Source of the DNA: Nilaparvata lugens
Lineage: Eukaryota > Arthropoda > Insecta > Hemiptera > Delphacidae
Direction: 5' to 3'
Length of the DNA: 64,000 nt
Assembly: GCF_014356525.2 (NCBI RefSeq)
Contig: NC_052505.1
Span: 7,210,171-7,274,170 of the forward strand
This document shows, piece by piece, positions 37,641 to 50,554 of the stretch. Under the pieces are notes generated by a model that made no database searches, was not told the origin of the DNA, and worked only from the letters and a program-made list of their open reading frames with translations. A program made the translations under genes and the position numbers. How positions within the stretch are numbered: the first letter of the stretch is position 1; every line of letters begins with the position of its first letter.

Positions 37641-38462
37641 ACTATAGCACAATTTCATCCTGATTCAACTGGAATACAGTACCTCGAGTGTAGAAAATTG
37701 AATTATGAATGATAATGTACAAAACGCGATAACTCGACTCAAAACAAAACTTATAGAGCCTTTAATTATCGTTATCAAACTGTCTTCAATAAATCAAAGA
37801 AAAAGTTGGTTTTGATTCATTCCGCATTCTGGCGTACCGGTACTGATTGTTGGGACTGTTCAATGAGCAATAAATATTCATGTTTTTTGATAGAAAAGAG
37901 AATAAGATTTAATCGATTTTTTCTTACTCGAAAAGTTGTACTTCAAGTGAAGCAATTTCAGAAATTCCAATTACAACAGTTCTTCAATTATTAAGAGAAG
38001 TACAGTCAATTTGATGACAATAAATAATATCTTGATATCAACCGGAACAAAGATACTCCTGAGAATACGACATAAATTCGGAAATTACTACCTATTACTG
38101 TTATTATTAGTGTGACTAAGAAAATACGCATTTTCTCCAGACGACGACAGGTCGTTGATAGAATTGTACATCCTGTTCAAAGATGCTCCACATCACTTGC
38201 CTTCAGATCTGATAGCAGCTTGACAACCAGCCAAAAAACAACACTGAAATCTAAAAGCACCTCACAAACTACATGTGCTGCTGTGTTTCTCCAAGCAGTC
38301 CAAAGTACCTCCTTAAAGCTAATTTTTCATTTTTCCTCATAGTTGATTGTAAATTTTGCCATTTGATGTTATACAACATAGGAGAACTTCAAAATTATCT
38401 TGACTCAATTGCACATTTTTTGCACTGTTTCACAGTTGATACAGTATCTTAAATGAATCTAG

Positions 38463-38580
38463 TTATTCAATTCAATTTCTTTATTCCAATATGAATAACA
38501 ATGTACAATATAGAATAGAATAATTATGGAATAATTATTTCCCCGCATGGACTGTTGATCCGTGCGCGGGGAAAGGGTAC
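38463..38580 (-). mobile_element. LINE-like 3' tail, reverse orientation, with CCCCGC hairpin
   Basis: Starts ATTCAATTCAATTTCTTTAT, the reverse of a GAATTGAATT tail. Further on, TTTCCCCGCATGGAC...GTGCGCGGGGAAA can form a stem. No ORF. Confidence 0.4.
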
Positions 38581-38935
38581 ACAATCTATACAGGTAACAC
38601 TAGTGTAAAAACTACAGTTAATAATTTATATTAATTCAAGTTTAACCTATAAAAAAATATGTTAAATCCTGTAATGTATAAAATACAAACTGTATCAACG
38701 ACGATTCACACAGCACAAGTACCCGACTCAGAATACTTCATCTTCTGGTGAGCTATCTGAACTAACGATTTAACAACATTAAATAGAAAGTACAATATAA
38801 AAGCAGAATATAAATAAAAGAAACTCAGGTGAGGCATGAAGGGCTTGAAACACAAAATCACAATCTAGTGAGGTTTGTGGTTGAGCATGGCCAATTGCTT
38901 TGTGTATTGAGTCTGCTAATTCACAAGCCTATAAT

Positions 38936-39070
38936 CTGATTGATTGATTGATTGATTGATTGAGTACTTTATTTATGTAGATTACAATATATACTGGCTT
39001 ATACACTTATATACAATAGCTTACAATACAGCAAAGTTATAGATGAATTTACATAATATAGACTAAGAAA
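38936..39070 (-). mobile_element. LINE-like 3' tail, reverse orientation, with (TGAT)n
   Basis: Six TGAT units (38,940-38,962), then GAGTACTTTATTTATGTAGA and AT-rich sequence. This is the mirror image of a retroposon 3' end with an (ATCA)n tail. Confidence 0.45.
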
Positions 39071-40101
39071 ATAACTATTGAACTGTATATGATATGAAAA
39101 AGCAATTTGTAATATAATAACTATAGATAATAATCATATTGTTATGCATCTACATAAATTGGCGGAGCTTTGGACATATCAATGTCCATTCTTTGGGAAG
39201 AATATTAAAAATATCCCCCCCACTAACTCTCTACCAAAAGGTAGAGAGTACTCCACTTCGTAGAGATACTTAGAGTAGATACTCCACTTCGAATTAATCT
39301 ATGAATTCCACTTCAAGAGAATATCTCGGTATAGGTCCGCAAAAATCAGTTAATCGATATATGCCTGGGCCAGAACTGGTTCAATAGTTTTGGAAGTTCC
39401 TATCCTGAGTTATTGTTGATAGACAATTGGAATTGAAGGTTTCAGAACCTATATTTTTCTAATGCCAACAGTTGAAATTGCTGAATTCAGTGTTGGATTT
39501 GCAATCCAACAGCAGCACCAGTGCTTATCCTTGATGATGAAGGGCTCAGGATTGGAGAAACCCGATAATGGAAGTAACACCAAAAGGCGAAATACACCCA
39601 TTTTGGAAGTGACATTACCAATTTGTTCAGCTATAAAGGATTCGATCAAGATCGCCTAATCAAAATGGCACACCGTGTAACTGAATGTGAATTTAGTCAG
39701 CAACTGGGAACTCACGTGGGTGAGGGGTAAGGGGCACTGTACACATACTGGCGAAATTTGATGGGCAATAATAATAACGGGGAACAATGTACACAGTGCC
39801 GCCAGTGTACACAGTGTGGGAGCAGATTGTATTCTGGGGGCAAACCGCTGATGAAAATCCACCACAGGCTGCCACAAAATACAATTTACGAACTTGACTA
39901 TGTGCACAACCGAACATATACTGCATATAGCCTGCTTTTCCTACGATAACGTCATTTACAGCAGAAACAATGACCTGATGGCAGTGTTCACAGCTCTGGA
40001 AACTGAAATAGACTCCTACTATATGCTACTACCTCTCACAAATAAGTGTTTTCAGCTTCAATTCGGAATCTTTATCAGAAATTTTCATGAGAGGTTACTA
40101 A

Positions 40102-40208
40102 TAGTAAAGAAATTCATTTACTCTGCATTTTGAATTGGTTCTAATCACTCAATAGGGCAAATAATAGAGAAATCAATCCACTCTGCATTTTGAAATGGTT
40201 CTATTTAT
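40102..40208. repeat. 60-bp tandem duplication
   Basis: CTCTGCATTTTGAA.TGGTTCTA is repeated at a 60-bp spacing with neighbouring similarity. Confidence 0.65.
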
Positions 40209-41427
40209 TCAAAATAAGGGGGGCTGTGTGTTCAAGATAGCTTCTCGAATCATTTTTAGGAAAATTGAAAATACTATCTTTTTTAGTGCCCTTATACCTA
40301 CATCTAACATCAACAACTAAGTAAGTTAACTTATCGTTTTTCTTATTTTTTTGTTTGTATTTTTTTTTTGGAAATAAATTTCACTTACAAATTTAATTTC
40401 AGTGTAAAATCAATACAATCACAATGCAAGTGTATGTGTTCACAATACACGTGACAATCATAATTTGTATCCTATAAAGAAACCATCCACCCCCTCCCTA
40501 TCCAATAATAATCCTTCCAACACGGGACCATAGCGTTTAGTTTTAACAAAGGAAACTTCCGTTCTCCACTAGCTCTCTTGCTCGTTATATTCAGTCTCCT
40601 CTCCGACCATAAACGAATTATTGCTTTCTAGATTATGATAAACTGACGCGCAAACGAAAACGAAGTGGTCGTTACGTATCTCACCCAAAATGAAACGAGG
40701 AGGCAGCAGCAAAGAACAAAATTCAAAACGTGCTCTAAGGTCTGGCCCAAGTCGGAGAACCAAAAAAAAAAGGAATACGGTGAGAGAGGCGAGGAGAACT
40801 GATGAAGAGGTAGAAGAACAGTGGATATTGAGAGAGAGATGGAGTTGAGAAGAAATGAAACTTGAGGAGATGGATAGAGATTGAGGAGGAATACGAATCA
40901 AAAAAGAAAATAGGATATAACAAAGAGAAGAGGGAGGAAATAGTGAAGAGCGTGAGGCGACTCTTGATACGCCATAACTCATACCTACTTACGATTTCCT
41001 TGTTAACTTGGTTTACTCCCCTTACCGGTAACTCATTCATCTCACATTCTCTCAATCCCTCCTTCTTCCTCTTCACCCACCAATCTTAAAACCTGAAATA
41101 TTACCAAAAGTTCCATCTGACACTGAAACGTCCTGACCAAAATGCTAACAAGATAAGACATCCAACTTGACAATGAAAATATCCTGTTTGAATTGAAATA
41201 GTCCTGCTGCCTGCTCCTCGTTTGTGACTAAACTTCGATTCTTTATGACAAGCCTGAAAAATGTGTAATTCATGAATAATTTTCATTCACAATTTACTAC
41301 ATAGATTTCTGAAATATTATAAGGAAACGAAATGTACAAGTATTTATTGAATAAATTTACATTCAATTTATTGTACTGCTATTTTATTAATATATTTATT
41401 TATATTTTTCACAAAGAAGCACTGATT

Positions 41428-41490
41428 GGGAGAGAAAAACTAAGGATACTCCTTGTACTATTTCTCTCCCAAATTTAGATAACATTTTAA
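41428..41490 (+). repeat. Dispersed ~60-bp repeat, copy 2
   Basis: GGGAGAGAAAAACTAAGGAT...TTTCTCTCCCAAATTTAGAT. The inverted GGGAGAGAAA/TTTCTCTCCC ends are clearest here. Confidence 0.65.
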
Positions 41491-42582
41491 CATCAGTTAA
41501 TATTTTTATGAATTTCTGTCTAGCTTAATATTTATAAAAGTTCTTGGACATTTTCTATGAAATACAATAGAATGAATTCTCACATGAATGACAGAAATTA
41601 TATCCATGTACTTTTCATTGTTCGAAAACTAGGATTTGAATGAATGCAAAAAATGTATACGTGACGTTCTAATAAAAACATTTCCACTACTCTTTCAATA
41701 ATTGTTATGGCTAACTACAATTCAAGCTAGCACTGCAAGATCAACATTTTACTATTTTTTAATCTATTTCCAGTTGATGAAACTACAGAATCATCTGTAC
41801 TGCACCAATAGTACAGAGATGATTCAACACTTCTTATCGCTGCCTCTGAGGAAAATCTTCAACAGAAAAACCGTTTTTCTTGGTAAATAGCATGTGACAG
41901 AAATTGATGACCAAACAGAGATTGTCTTCTTAGTGCTTTGTTATATATTATTAATTTAATAATATTTATAAAATAATGCAACTAGATATTCCAGAAATAG
42001 AATTCTAGAGAAGTCCTTCAACCAGTCTGGATCTACATGTTCCAGGTTTTCAGCAAGTTCAAACATTACAAAATCACAATATGCGTGATTGCTGATTTTG
42101 TTCACAAAGATGGCACGAGCAATGAGTATGGAATGTAAATATAGTAATGTAAGTAAGTATAGTGATGATTATAGTATTACATTCAATACACATTGCGCAC
42201 TGCAAATTCAATGTTCAACAAGTATCATATGTATTAGTATCATAAGTTTGCAAAGCTCCATTGTCAACTTGATTGATGAACAGGCTTACATTTTGATGAC
42301 GAATCATGAAATGGATGCAAACGTGATCGAAGAACATGTAGTGTAGACACGATCACAAAAACTATTCTTGTCATAGAATTGCTTGCAATTCACAAAAATA
42401 TGAAACCGTACAGATATCGAAGAGTAGAAGCAGATAAATGAGAGATATATTACTGATAGATATCCTACCAGTGTGATGTTTTCATGAAAACTGTTCTCTG
42501 GCAACAAATTAACAATAGGATAATATATAATAATTGTTTGTCTCAATCTAGTATTCAGCACTTCTAGTGATTAGCATCCAGA

Positions 42583-42945
42583 CTATAGTGAGGTACACGT
42601 TATAATGGCAGTATTTGATTAGCAATGGTATTGCTATCCTAGTTCATCATTCAACAAAGCAGATAGCGCTCACTTGCTCTGCTGCCAGATCGTCTTTTAA
42701 CAACATAGAATTAATTAATCATTAATTAACAAAATATTTCATCCTAATAATAAAAAAATATTGAAAAATATAATTTATTGCTCAATATAATATAATTGAT
42801 TATTTTAAACGAGAATCAACAGTTAATATTACATCAAAAAACCTGTATCAGCTACCGTCTATAGAAGGAATTGACAAGACAGAGGTTCGCCAACGTTTTT
42901 CTCCTATCTTTCTCCACTGCCATTATAACGTGGACCTCACTATAG
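42583..42945. mobile_element. TIR element (MITE), family CTATAGTGAGGT, intact copy A
   Basis: The left end CTATAGTGAGGTACACGTTA is the inverted counterpart of the right end TAACGTGGACCTCACTATAG, giving terminal inverted repeats of about 31 bp. The inside is AT-rich and non-coding. TA at the outermost ends may be the target duplication, which would fit a Tc1/mariner-type target (inference). It is similar in inverted orientation to 44,303-45,483. Confidence 0.8.
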
Positions 42946-43923
42946 ATAATCTGCTACCCAGACTGCTAAGAAGATATAAAAATTGGGGTAGATTTATGTT
43001 TTAGTGAAAGAAATACTTGCCTGCAAGTATTAGGAAAGGAAGGGTAGAAGGGTAGTAGGGCAAGGAAAGTAATATTGAAATGAACAATAACAATTTTTAC
43101 CAACATAATTCAAGAAAAAATCATGAATTCCATTGGTTTTCTTCATCAAGTTCGACGAACACAAAAATTACGCTTGAGACGCAACAAAACTAGATTTAGA
43201 AAAGAGAGAAAAAAGACGAGTAGTAGGAGCAGCCAGTCGGCCAGTGCTGAGAATTTTAATTGATATCTAAATTAAAATTGTGCTAGGTCATTAACTTTCT
43301 TTACTCTTGAGATAATAGTCCACGCAAAGCTCCATTGTCTAGCTCAACATTGAAATATTACCAAGTTACACATCAACTCATTCTGTCTTGTGCCAAAACA
43401 CTACATGTTCTCCTCCATTTCTCAACACACTACTTCTAGAATCACAAAGAATTAATTTTTCAGTGTTTTATCAATTCATCAATATTAGTAGCGTTCTGTT
43501 ATTACATTTTCCTACAGTTACGTTGAAAAGCGGCCATTGCTGCACTGATTACAGAACGCAAAGAATCACTTTTCCGCTCTAGTGCGGGAAAAATTTTTCT
43601 GCACTCCAGATTTGCAACATGGCAACGCAAAATACTTAGTAGGTTATATGGAGCAACAGTGCAGCAAAATCAAAATAAAGTTGGTAACAGTGACTGCTGT
43701 GGCTGCTATAGTGAGCAGAGGTACAACGAAGCACAACGCGCTAATTATTATTCATTATATATTATAACCAAGGACAACGAGGACTTTAGGATTTTAGGAT
43801 TAAGGTTTTTATCAATAATAAAATTACACAGAAAAACATTTGATGCATTTCAGGCAATTTTACCCATAATTACCCACTTTTCATATTCAATGGTAACTGT
43901 GGGAAAAACTTAATGTGAAATAC

Positions 43924-44025
43924 GTGCGCAAAGTTCCTCTGCTGCACTCAAGAAACCATTCCGCCCTCGCCTACGGCTCGGGCGTAAACGTTTCTTTCGG
44001 TGCAGCAAACTGTCACTTTGCGCAC
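43924..44025. repeat. 102-bp hairpin repeat (GTGCGCAAAGT arms)
   Basis: GTGCGCAAAGT at the left is mirrored by ACTTTGCGCAC at the right. Inner arms GCTGCACTCAAGAAAC and GTTTCTTTCGGTGCAGC also pair, and the centre CCGCCCTCGCC/GGCTCGGGCG is GC-rich. The DNA between 43,500 and 43,920 shares motifs (TGCTGCACTG, GCGGGAAAAA), so it may all be one larger element. It lies between MITE copies A and B. Confidence 0.55.
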
Positions 44026-44302
44026 TAGTTGCACAAATAACTATATCAGTAGCCTACTGTAAATCAACAACAAATCAACCAGCATCACCTCATTATTATA
44101 CAACCATCATACTTTTGATCTATTGGTGTTTCATGTCATGCAGCAGAAGCATTTCAAGAAGATTATATCGTTATAATTTTGAAATTCAATTGATAAAACA
44201 TCCTCATGTATAACCAGAGACTATAGAATGTAATGGAGAGTATCGAAAGTAATTCTATACTCAATGCATACAACTAGAACTACAGAAGTACCTCGTATAT
44301 AA

Positions 44303-45483
44303 TATAGCGAGGTCCACGTAATAATGACAGTGGAGAAAGATAGGAGAAATACGTTGCTTAACCTCTCTGTTTTTCAATGCCTTTTATAGACGGTAGCTGA
44401 TACAGGTTTACTTATAAAATATTAACGGTTCATTCTCGTTTAATATAATCAATTATAATTTATTGAGCAAGAAGTTATATTTTTCAAGAATTTTATAGCC
44501 TAATGAACTTTCATAATTATGAAATATTTTGTTAATTAATTATTAATTATTGTCAAAAGTCGATCTGGCAACAGAGCAAAGCGAGAAAGAGATAGCGCAA
44601 TCCGCTTTGTTGAATGATAGACAAGGATAGCAATACCATTGCTAATTAAACACTGTAAGCACGATATGTGCCTTCACTGAATATGTAAGGGTGGGAAAAT
44701 GAAAAACAAGAAAAGATCGTACAGGTTTTTGATATTTAAAACAAACAATACATTATTTGTACAAAATTAGAAATATAATTAGAAATATAATTAGAAATTA
44801 CGAAATAATAATAAACAGATGAATATTTCAAGGGCTACTCGCTTTGCTGCTAGTGAAGATTCATTTGTTGTGGTTATGAAAAATTTAAAACCATGACTCA
44901 GTAGTCACCTACCTTTATGAAAATGGCTTCCCAAATTTGGCATCCACTGGTTGAATGCGACGTTAATTATCAATTAAAAATAAAAAAAAACTGATCTAAT
45001 GAAGTGGGTTCAGATCCCTTCCTATTCAATAATACAATTCTCTTTAAACTGCCCGAACTGTGACAGGAAAACTGTATTATAAAACAAGAACAAAATCTAT
45101 CCCCTTCACCAGAACAGCCGGACTTTACTCACAGTCCTAATGAACGAGCTCACACACCACACAAAAGTAAAATTTTGGGTATTAATATATAACTCAGTCA
45201 ATGCCAAACATGAAGCCATTTCAAATACATATTTTTATCAGTCGCACAAGCGAGCACGTTTGTTATCAAAAACAAAAGAGAAGCTACAATAATTTTGATA
45301 ACAAATGAAATAAACAATCTTTCTGTCGATGACAAAAATTGTTCAAAGACAAAAACACTGTTCATTAAACTTTTCTAAATTAAAACTCTAAAATCCTGAA
45401 CAATATGAGATAAATATATGATTCATATATGTCCCATTTGACCAGGTGACAACACTCCCATTATAACGTGAACCTCACTATAG
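44303..45483. mobile_element. TIR element copy B, same family, split by an insertion
   Basis: 44,303-44,653 matches copy A in reverse (TATAGCGAGGTCCACG, then the CTACCGTCTATA and AAATATTTTGTTAATTAATT interior), but its far inverted repeat is missing there. That repeat, CATTATAACGTGAACCTCAC followed by TATAG, appears at 45,456-45,483. Removing 44,654-45,455 restores an element of about 380 bp, close to the 363 bp of copy A. So copy B is older than the insertion it contains. Confidence 0.75.
44654..45451. mobile_element. LTR-like insertion (possible solo LTR) inside MITE copy B
   Basis: The insert begins TGTAAGCACG and ends GGTGACA, i.e. TG...CA ends. ACAC flanks it on both sides (44,650-44,653 and 45,452-45,455) as a candidate 4-bp target duplication (5 bp AACAC if shifted by one). 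About 798 bp, no gag/pol ORF, with an AATAAA-like site (aaataaac) near 45,308. These traits fit a solo LTR of a Gypsy- or BEL-type retrotransposon. No second copy or internal region is present, so the class is inferred. Confidence 0.5.
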
Positions 45484-46767
45484 CTACAAGTATTATCTAA
45501 ATCCAAAATCGTATTTTATGCTTGGAATTTCAAAAATTCACATAAAAAAGCTGATAATTTCTTTAGGATCTGCTCCTCCGAATGAGATACATAGCAATCC
45601 GACATTCCAGCATGAAGCCATGTCCAGTAATCGAGATAGTAAAAGTAGTAGTTTGAACGAAGCTGATTAAACAATTCAATCAAGAAGTGTTTACTGAATT
45701 TATTTTCTACACAAAGAACTGATGAAATCACTGAATGAAATTTGAGGTTCTAGAAGAAACTCAAAATACAAGTACTATACTGTACTACTTGATAAGTAGG
45801 ACAGTGCTTCATAAATGTCAGATTTCTATTGAAATGATAACAGAGCAGTTCAGTCAAATAGTTGAGAGGAATGAATATTTTATTGAATGAGTTTTTGTTT
45901 TTCAAGAGTGAAAGGTAAAGTTTGATACCATTGAAAGTGAAACTTCTGTTCAGATAATTCTCCATAGATCTTTTTTTTTTTTTTAATTGACATTATTATA
46001 CTAGACATTCATCACCAATACTGTACTTCAATATTGGACAGTTATTATTCATGAAAAAAATCCAAAATATTTTAATGATGAGAGGGAAAATAATTTATGT
46101 ACAGTTATAAGTGTGTAAAGTTAATTTCAAATTCTCAATTTGATTTTAAAATAGATTGATTATATTTTATTTTAATGATAATTACAGTGAAATGATTCTG
46201 GGTATTAAAAATTACTGAAAAATCCTACCTATTTTCATAGTAGGTGATAAAAAATCAGAAGTCCAGAAATACATTATTTAACCCATTTCCTAGTCTAAGC
46301 CAAATGATTTCTTTGTTACCTAAGCTACTAACAAAGGACCAAGCAAAAGGAAAGCGGTCTCACAATGGGTCCTTTGTATGGCGCCTCAGCCAATAGGCCT
46401 AATTAATGGGTAATTAAGATTATCTGTCAAATAAATGACAACCTAGTATTAAATAGTATTAAATCATCACACTCTGTTCAAAGAAAACACACAAGAAATC
46501 TCGTTAACCTTGGCAATCACTTCTTCAACATGAAATTAGTTATTCAGCTCAGAAAAGTAATATCTTTGGGTATCCGAAATTTCCAGGGACATTTAGAAAC
46601 ATTTGCACTGCATTTCTATATTTTAATATCGTTTGTGATGGGATAGCACCGGAACAATTATATTAAATGAATATAAGGTACGAAATGTCAAGTTTAAATA
46701 ATTTTCACTCGCATAAAAACTTGGCAGATAGTGTATGGTTAAAGTTTTTAAAGAAAATGAAAAATTA

Positions 46768-46965
46768 GGCTAGGCACACACCAGTTAGTCAAGATAAGAC
46801 AAGACATGATCAGAAACGTTCAGCCATAATACTTTACATGGTTGCTTATGAAAACATGTCTAATTGCAATGACTAATCAGTGTGTGTTGCGTCATAAGCA
46901 ATTATATGAAGTATTGCGTCTGATCATGTCTTGTCTTGTCTTGACTAACTGGTGTGTGCCTAGCC
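46768..46965. mobile_element. MITE with ~48-bp inverted repeats (GGCTAGGCACACACC ends)
   Basis: Left GGCTAGGCACACACCAGTTA and right TAACTGGTGTGTGCCTAGCC are exact inverted repeats. The match continues through GTCAAGATAAGACAAGACAT and GATCAGA. The inner part has weaker symmetry. Non-coding, 198 bp, target duplication unclear. Confidence 0.75.
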
Positions 46966-47012
46966 TGTTTGAAAAAAAGTGGAGTTTGTATTGGGCTGTT
47001 GGGCAGTTGTAA

Positions 47013-47066
47013 TACTAGTAGTTCTGTGAACAGTAGACCTCACGCAGTATTCTCATCCACAAGTAC
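47013..47066 (+). repeat. Dispersed repeat TAGTAGTTCTGTGAACAG, copy 2
   Basis: Matches 3,063-3,113 reversed, and partly 63,460-63,494. Confidence 0.7.
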
Positions 47067-48150
47067 CTGATTGAAACTATAGACCAATAGTTAATACAGC
47101 AATAGACTGGCTTCTCCACACATCTGTGTAATCACTTGTCAGCTGATTTATTATGAATAATTCTATATTCTGATTTTTACTCTAATATTGGCGTATGAAG
47201 GAGACTCCTTTTTCCTTTTATATTATCCTTGAAATGCAAAATTTCCAAAAACCTTGTATATACGTCGACGCGCAATTAAATAAGGAACATACCTGTCAAA
47301 TTTCATGGAAATCTATTACCGCGTTTCACCGTAAATGCGCAACATATAAACATATAAACATTAAGAGAAATGCCAAACCGTTGACTTGAATCTTAGACCT
47401 CACTACGCTCGGTCAATTAATGGGAAAATTGATTTCACAAATTTAATATAATTACATTTTGTCACCGGATTCTGGTCTGGAATTTCCCAGGTAAAAGGTA
47501 TGAGGTACGATATCTAACTACAAACTAGAAAAACTAAACTACTTTTTGTTCAAATTTCGGATTAATCAAGTATCTGAATAAGAAAGTACAATAGTCATTT
47601 ACAACTTACAACCATTTAATACCCATGTTATAGAAATTTTGATGATGTTACTACAATCTAGTATGAAAAATGGATAACAGCCTCAAGCCAAAAGATTAAA
47701 TTACAAACAGTAGCTATTCTCTTCAACAATGATAAATCTCATACAATGTATTTCTACTAGGTTATTTTTATAATTTGATTTGTTATTAGCCAGTGATTTC
47801 CTAATGGATAAATTCTAGAGAAATTAAAATCTAAAACCTATACCAAAAATTTACAATAGGCTAAATACTATACTACTAAATTATTATTGAGCAATTCCCT
47901 GACCAAGATATTGAACTACTGTATTCGGTTGAATAGGTACTGTATTTGAGATTTCATTTTGTTGGATAGCCTCAAGGCCTAGAGAATGAATTGACTGAAC
48001 CAGCTTGCAGAATTGGAGTGGCATTCTAGAAAAGTTTGAAATTATCTACAAAATATTATTCAATTGTTTATGAGTAGCATATATTTCAATCATTGAGGAT
48101 GTACAATATCAGATACGACTTTCCAAAAAAACTCAATTCTTATACATTAA

Positions 48151-48846
48151 CTAGCCGTCAGGCTCGCTTCGCTCGCCATATCCGTCTAGAAAGGGGGCTC
48201 CGCCCCCTGGACCCTCGACTGGATCGTCCAAGTATGAGATCAGCAGGCTCGCCTGTATTTTTCATTTGAGCATTTTTATCATATGTTAGGACAATTCAGT
48301 CGGGGGTCCAGACTAAACGTCTGGCCAAACGGATATGGCGAGCGAAGCGAGCCTGACGGCTAGTAATATTATATTCCCAGGATTGAAGTAGCAGTGCCCA
48401 ATCAATTTATCCGCGATAAATGCATTTAAATCTTCAACTTGGTGCCAACCTAACAAAGTCAACTCAACTTAATGCCAACCTGACAAAATTATTAATTTAG
48501 TTGCCAGTTAACAACTGTTTCGAAGAGGTAATCTATCTAGATTATAGTTCTATAGTAACATATGATATGGAAATTTCAATTATAATAATTAAGAGATTGG
48601 GAGAAGAAGAATATACATGCTAAAAGACGAACTTTAAACCCTTAAAAACCACCCTTAGAGTTAAAATATCGCCAAAAGATTTCTTAGTGCGCCTCTAAAG
48701 GGCCAACTGAACATACCTACCAAATTTGAACGTTTTTGGTCCGGCAGATTTTTAGTTATGCGAGTGAGTGAGTGAGTGAGTGAGTGAGTGAGTGAGTGAG
48801 TCAGTCAGTCAGTGAGTGAGTGCCATTTCGCTTTTATATATATAGA
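48151..48846 (-). mobile_element. Non-autonomous Helitron, copy 1
   Basis: Read on the minus strand it starts TCTATATATATAAAAGCG and ends CCTGACGGCTAG, inserted between host A and T, as expected of Helitrons (5' TC, 3' CTRR, AT target, no target duplication). An AGCC/GGCT mini-hairpin lies just before the CTAG end. Near the 5' end is a (TGAC/TGAG)n microsatellite (about 48,763-48,822). The 3' end carries an extra inverted copy of itself: CTAGCCGTCAGGCTCGC at 48,151 is mirrored at 48,320-48,363. No Rep/helicase ORF is present. It is closely similar to the copies at 59,891 and 60,945. Confidence 0.85.
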
Positions 48847-49479
48847 TGAGGTTGCATTATTTACTAACTTTTAATAATAAATTATTCACTCACACAACAA
48901 TTAAATCCAGTTTGGATTTATAGCCAAATATACTATGTTCTAATTATGTGAGTGATTAATGTTTTTGCTCTCGTGTTTAAAATTATCTATCTGGTAATCT
49001 CTTGAATTGAGTGTGAAACGTATTCAGTATTATTGATCGGAGAGTAATTATGTTTGGATTTCCCTATGTGGTCCCACAATGTCAAAGAAGTACCAAACTG
49101 ATCTTCAAGATTGTTATAAAATTGAGTGATTAGATTGGAAGGGAAAATTGCAAAACATGACACTTAATGGGATGTAGAGCTGAGAATTAGTGAGGCTTGT
49201 TGTCAGAAGAACATGAGCATCAAAAAGTACATGCAGGTGAATTACTAAATATTCTTTATTGTGATTTTTCAGCATTCCATTCATTTTTCTACTTTTGGCA
49301 CCAAAAATCCTTTGCGCCCTGGGCAAATATCCATAGTGAGCATAAAAATTCTTCCCTCCCAACACAACAACAAAGGTTCATGTGCTTCCAAGAATCTAAT
49401 TATTTATTTATTCGTTGATATAATTACAAATTATATTAGTATAGTTATGATAATGTGAAAATATTTGAGGCCAGCCTGA

Positions 49480-49860
49480 TAAATAGCGAGCAGATTAGGT
49501 AGACAGCCAGCTATCCATCCTGCAGCCATAGAGCAGTTCGAAATCGATTTCAATGTACACAGAACTAGCGAGCGATTAATTATTTATTTGGTCATCATCA
49601 GACCAGTGCATGTAATTAGTACTCCACTGCAAAACGAGACAAAATTGTAACTCTGTATGCCGGTTAACCTGACTAATGAGCTATAGATTTGAATCAATAA
49701 TGTCAACTGTTTCAGGAGCATAATTGACAGCAACATTACTGCATTAAGCCAAGTAGACAACATAGGCGCAAACTTGTTAAAGCAGCCATGTTTATGATAA
49801 TAATTATCATGGAACCCGCGGTTCAACACGAGAAACAATATTCATTTACGTCCATTAGCT
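49480..49860. promoter_or_regulatory. Complex island in pan intron 1, enhancer candidate
   Basis: Non-repetitive, with GAGCGATTAATTATTTATTT-type homeodomain-like sites and balanced composition. Short frames (49,584-49,838 minus) lack motifs. Confidence 0.2.
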
Positions 49861-50554
49861 TTTTAGATAAGCTGATGATTGCTCAATAATTTATGCAACT
49901 ATCATCATGAATAACGTAGGCTACTTGGATTAAAATACTCATACATTTTCCACAATATTGTACAATATAAACAATAATTATAGAAGATCCAGGAAAATCG
50001 AATTCCTATATAGAAAACACACAACTATTCAGACGCACATTGCCAGAAGCTAGTGTCTGCAGAACGAGCCTACGAAAAATATTCAATCAACAGAGCGAGT
50101 TCCTGAATGTTTAACAAGTATTTGTCAAATCAAATAAATTGAATAACTTCTCAAATGTGATACATAAGCTTGTGGATATACAGTACTTATAATTGACTAG
50201 TATTTATCCTACTTATGTTTTGATATAAGTTATCTAGTACACTTCAATTCTACAAATCTCCAGAGAAATTCTGCAGATAGAATTATGAGGATGAATATTA
50301 TACATTACTAATTATTTCGGTATGCCTATTTCCTCTTAATTTTTTAAATAATTCTAGTTTGTCTTGTACAGGCTTCTTGTCTAACTAGGTACACCTGCAA
50401 TAATGTACTTGATGAAGCAGTTCTTTTCCTCTCTTTTTTTCTATATTCCTCCTCTCTTTTTTTTGTCTTAGCTGTATATTTTTCAATTACTTTTACTGAG
50501 TTTTACTTATTATTTCTTATTTTGTATATTTAGAATAATATTTTTAATTTATTT

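Noticed and set aside
40569..41089. 137-, 113- and 75-codon frames on both strands
   Set aside because: Purine-rich low-complexity DNA, mutual shadows, no recognisable domain.
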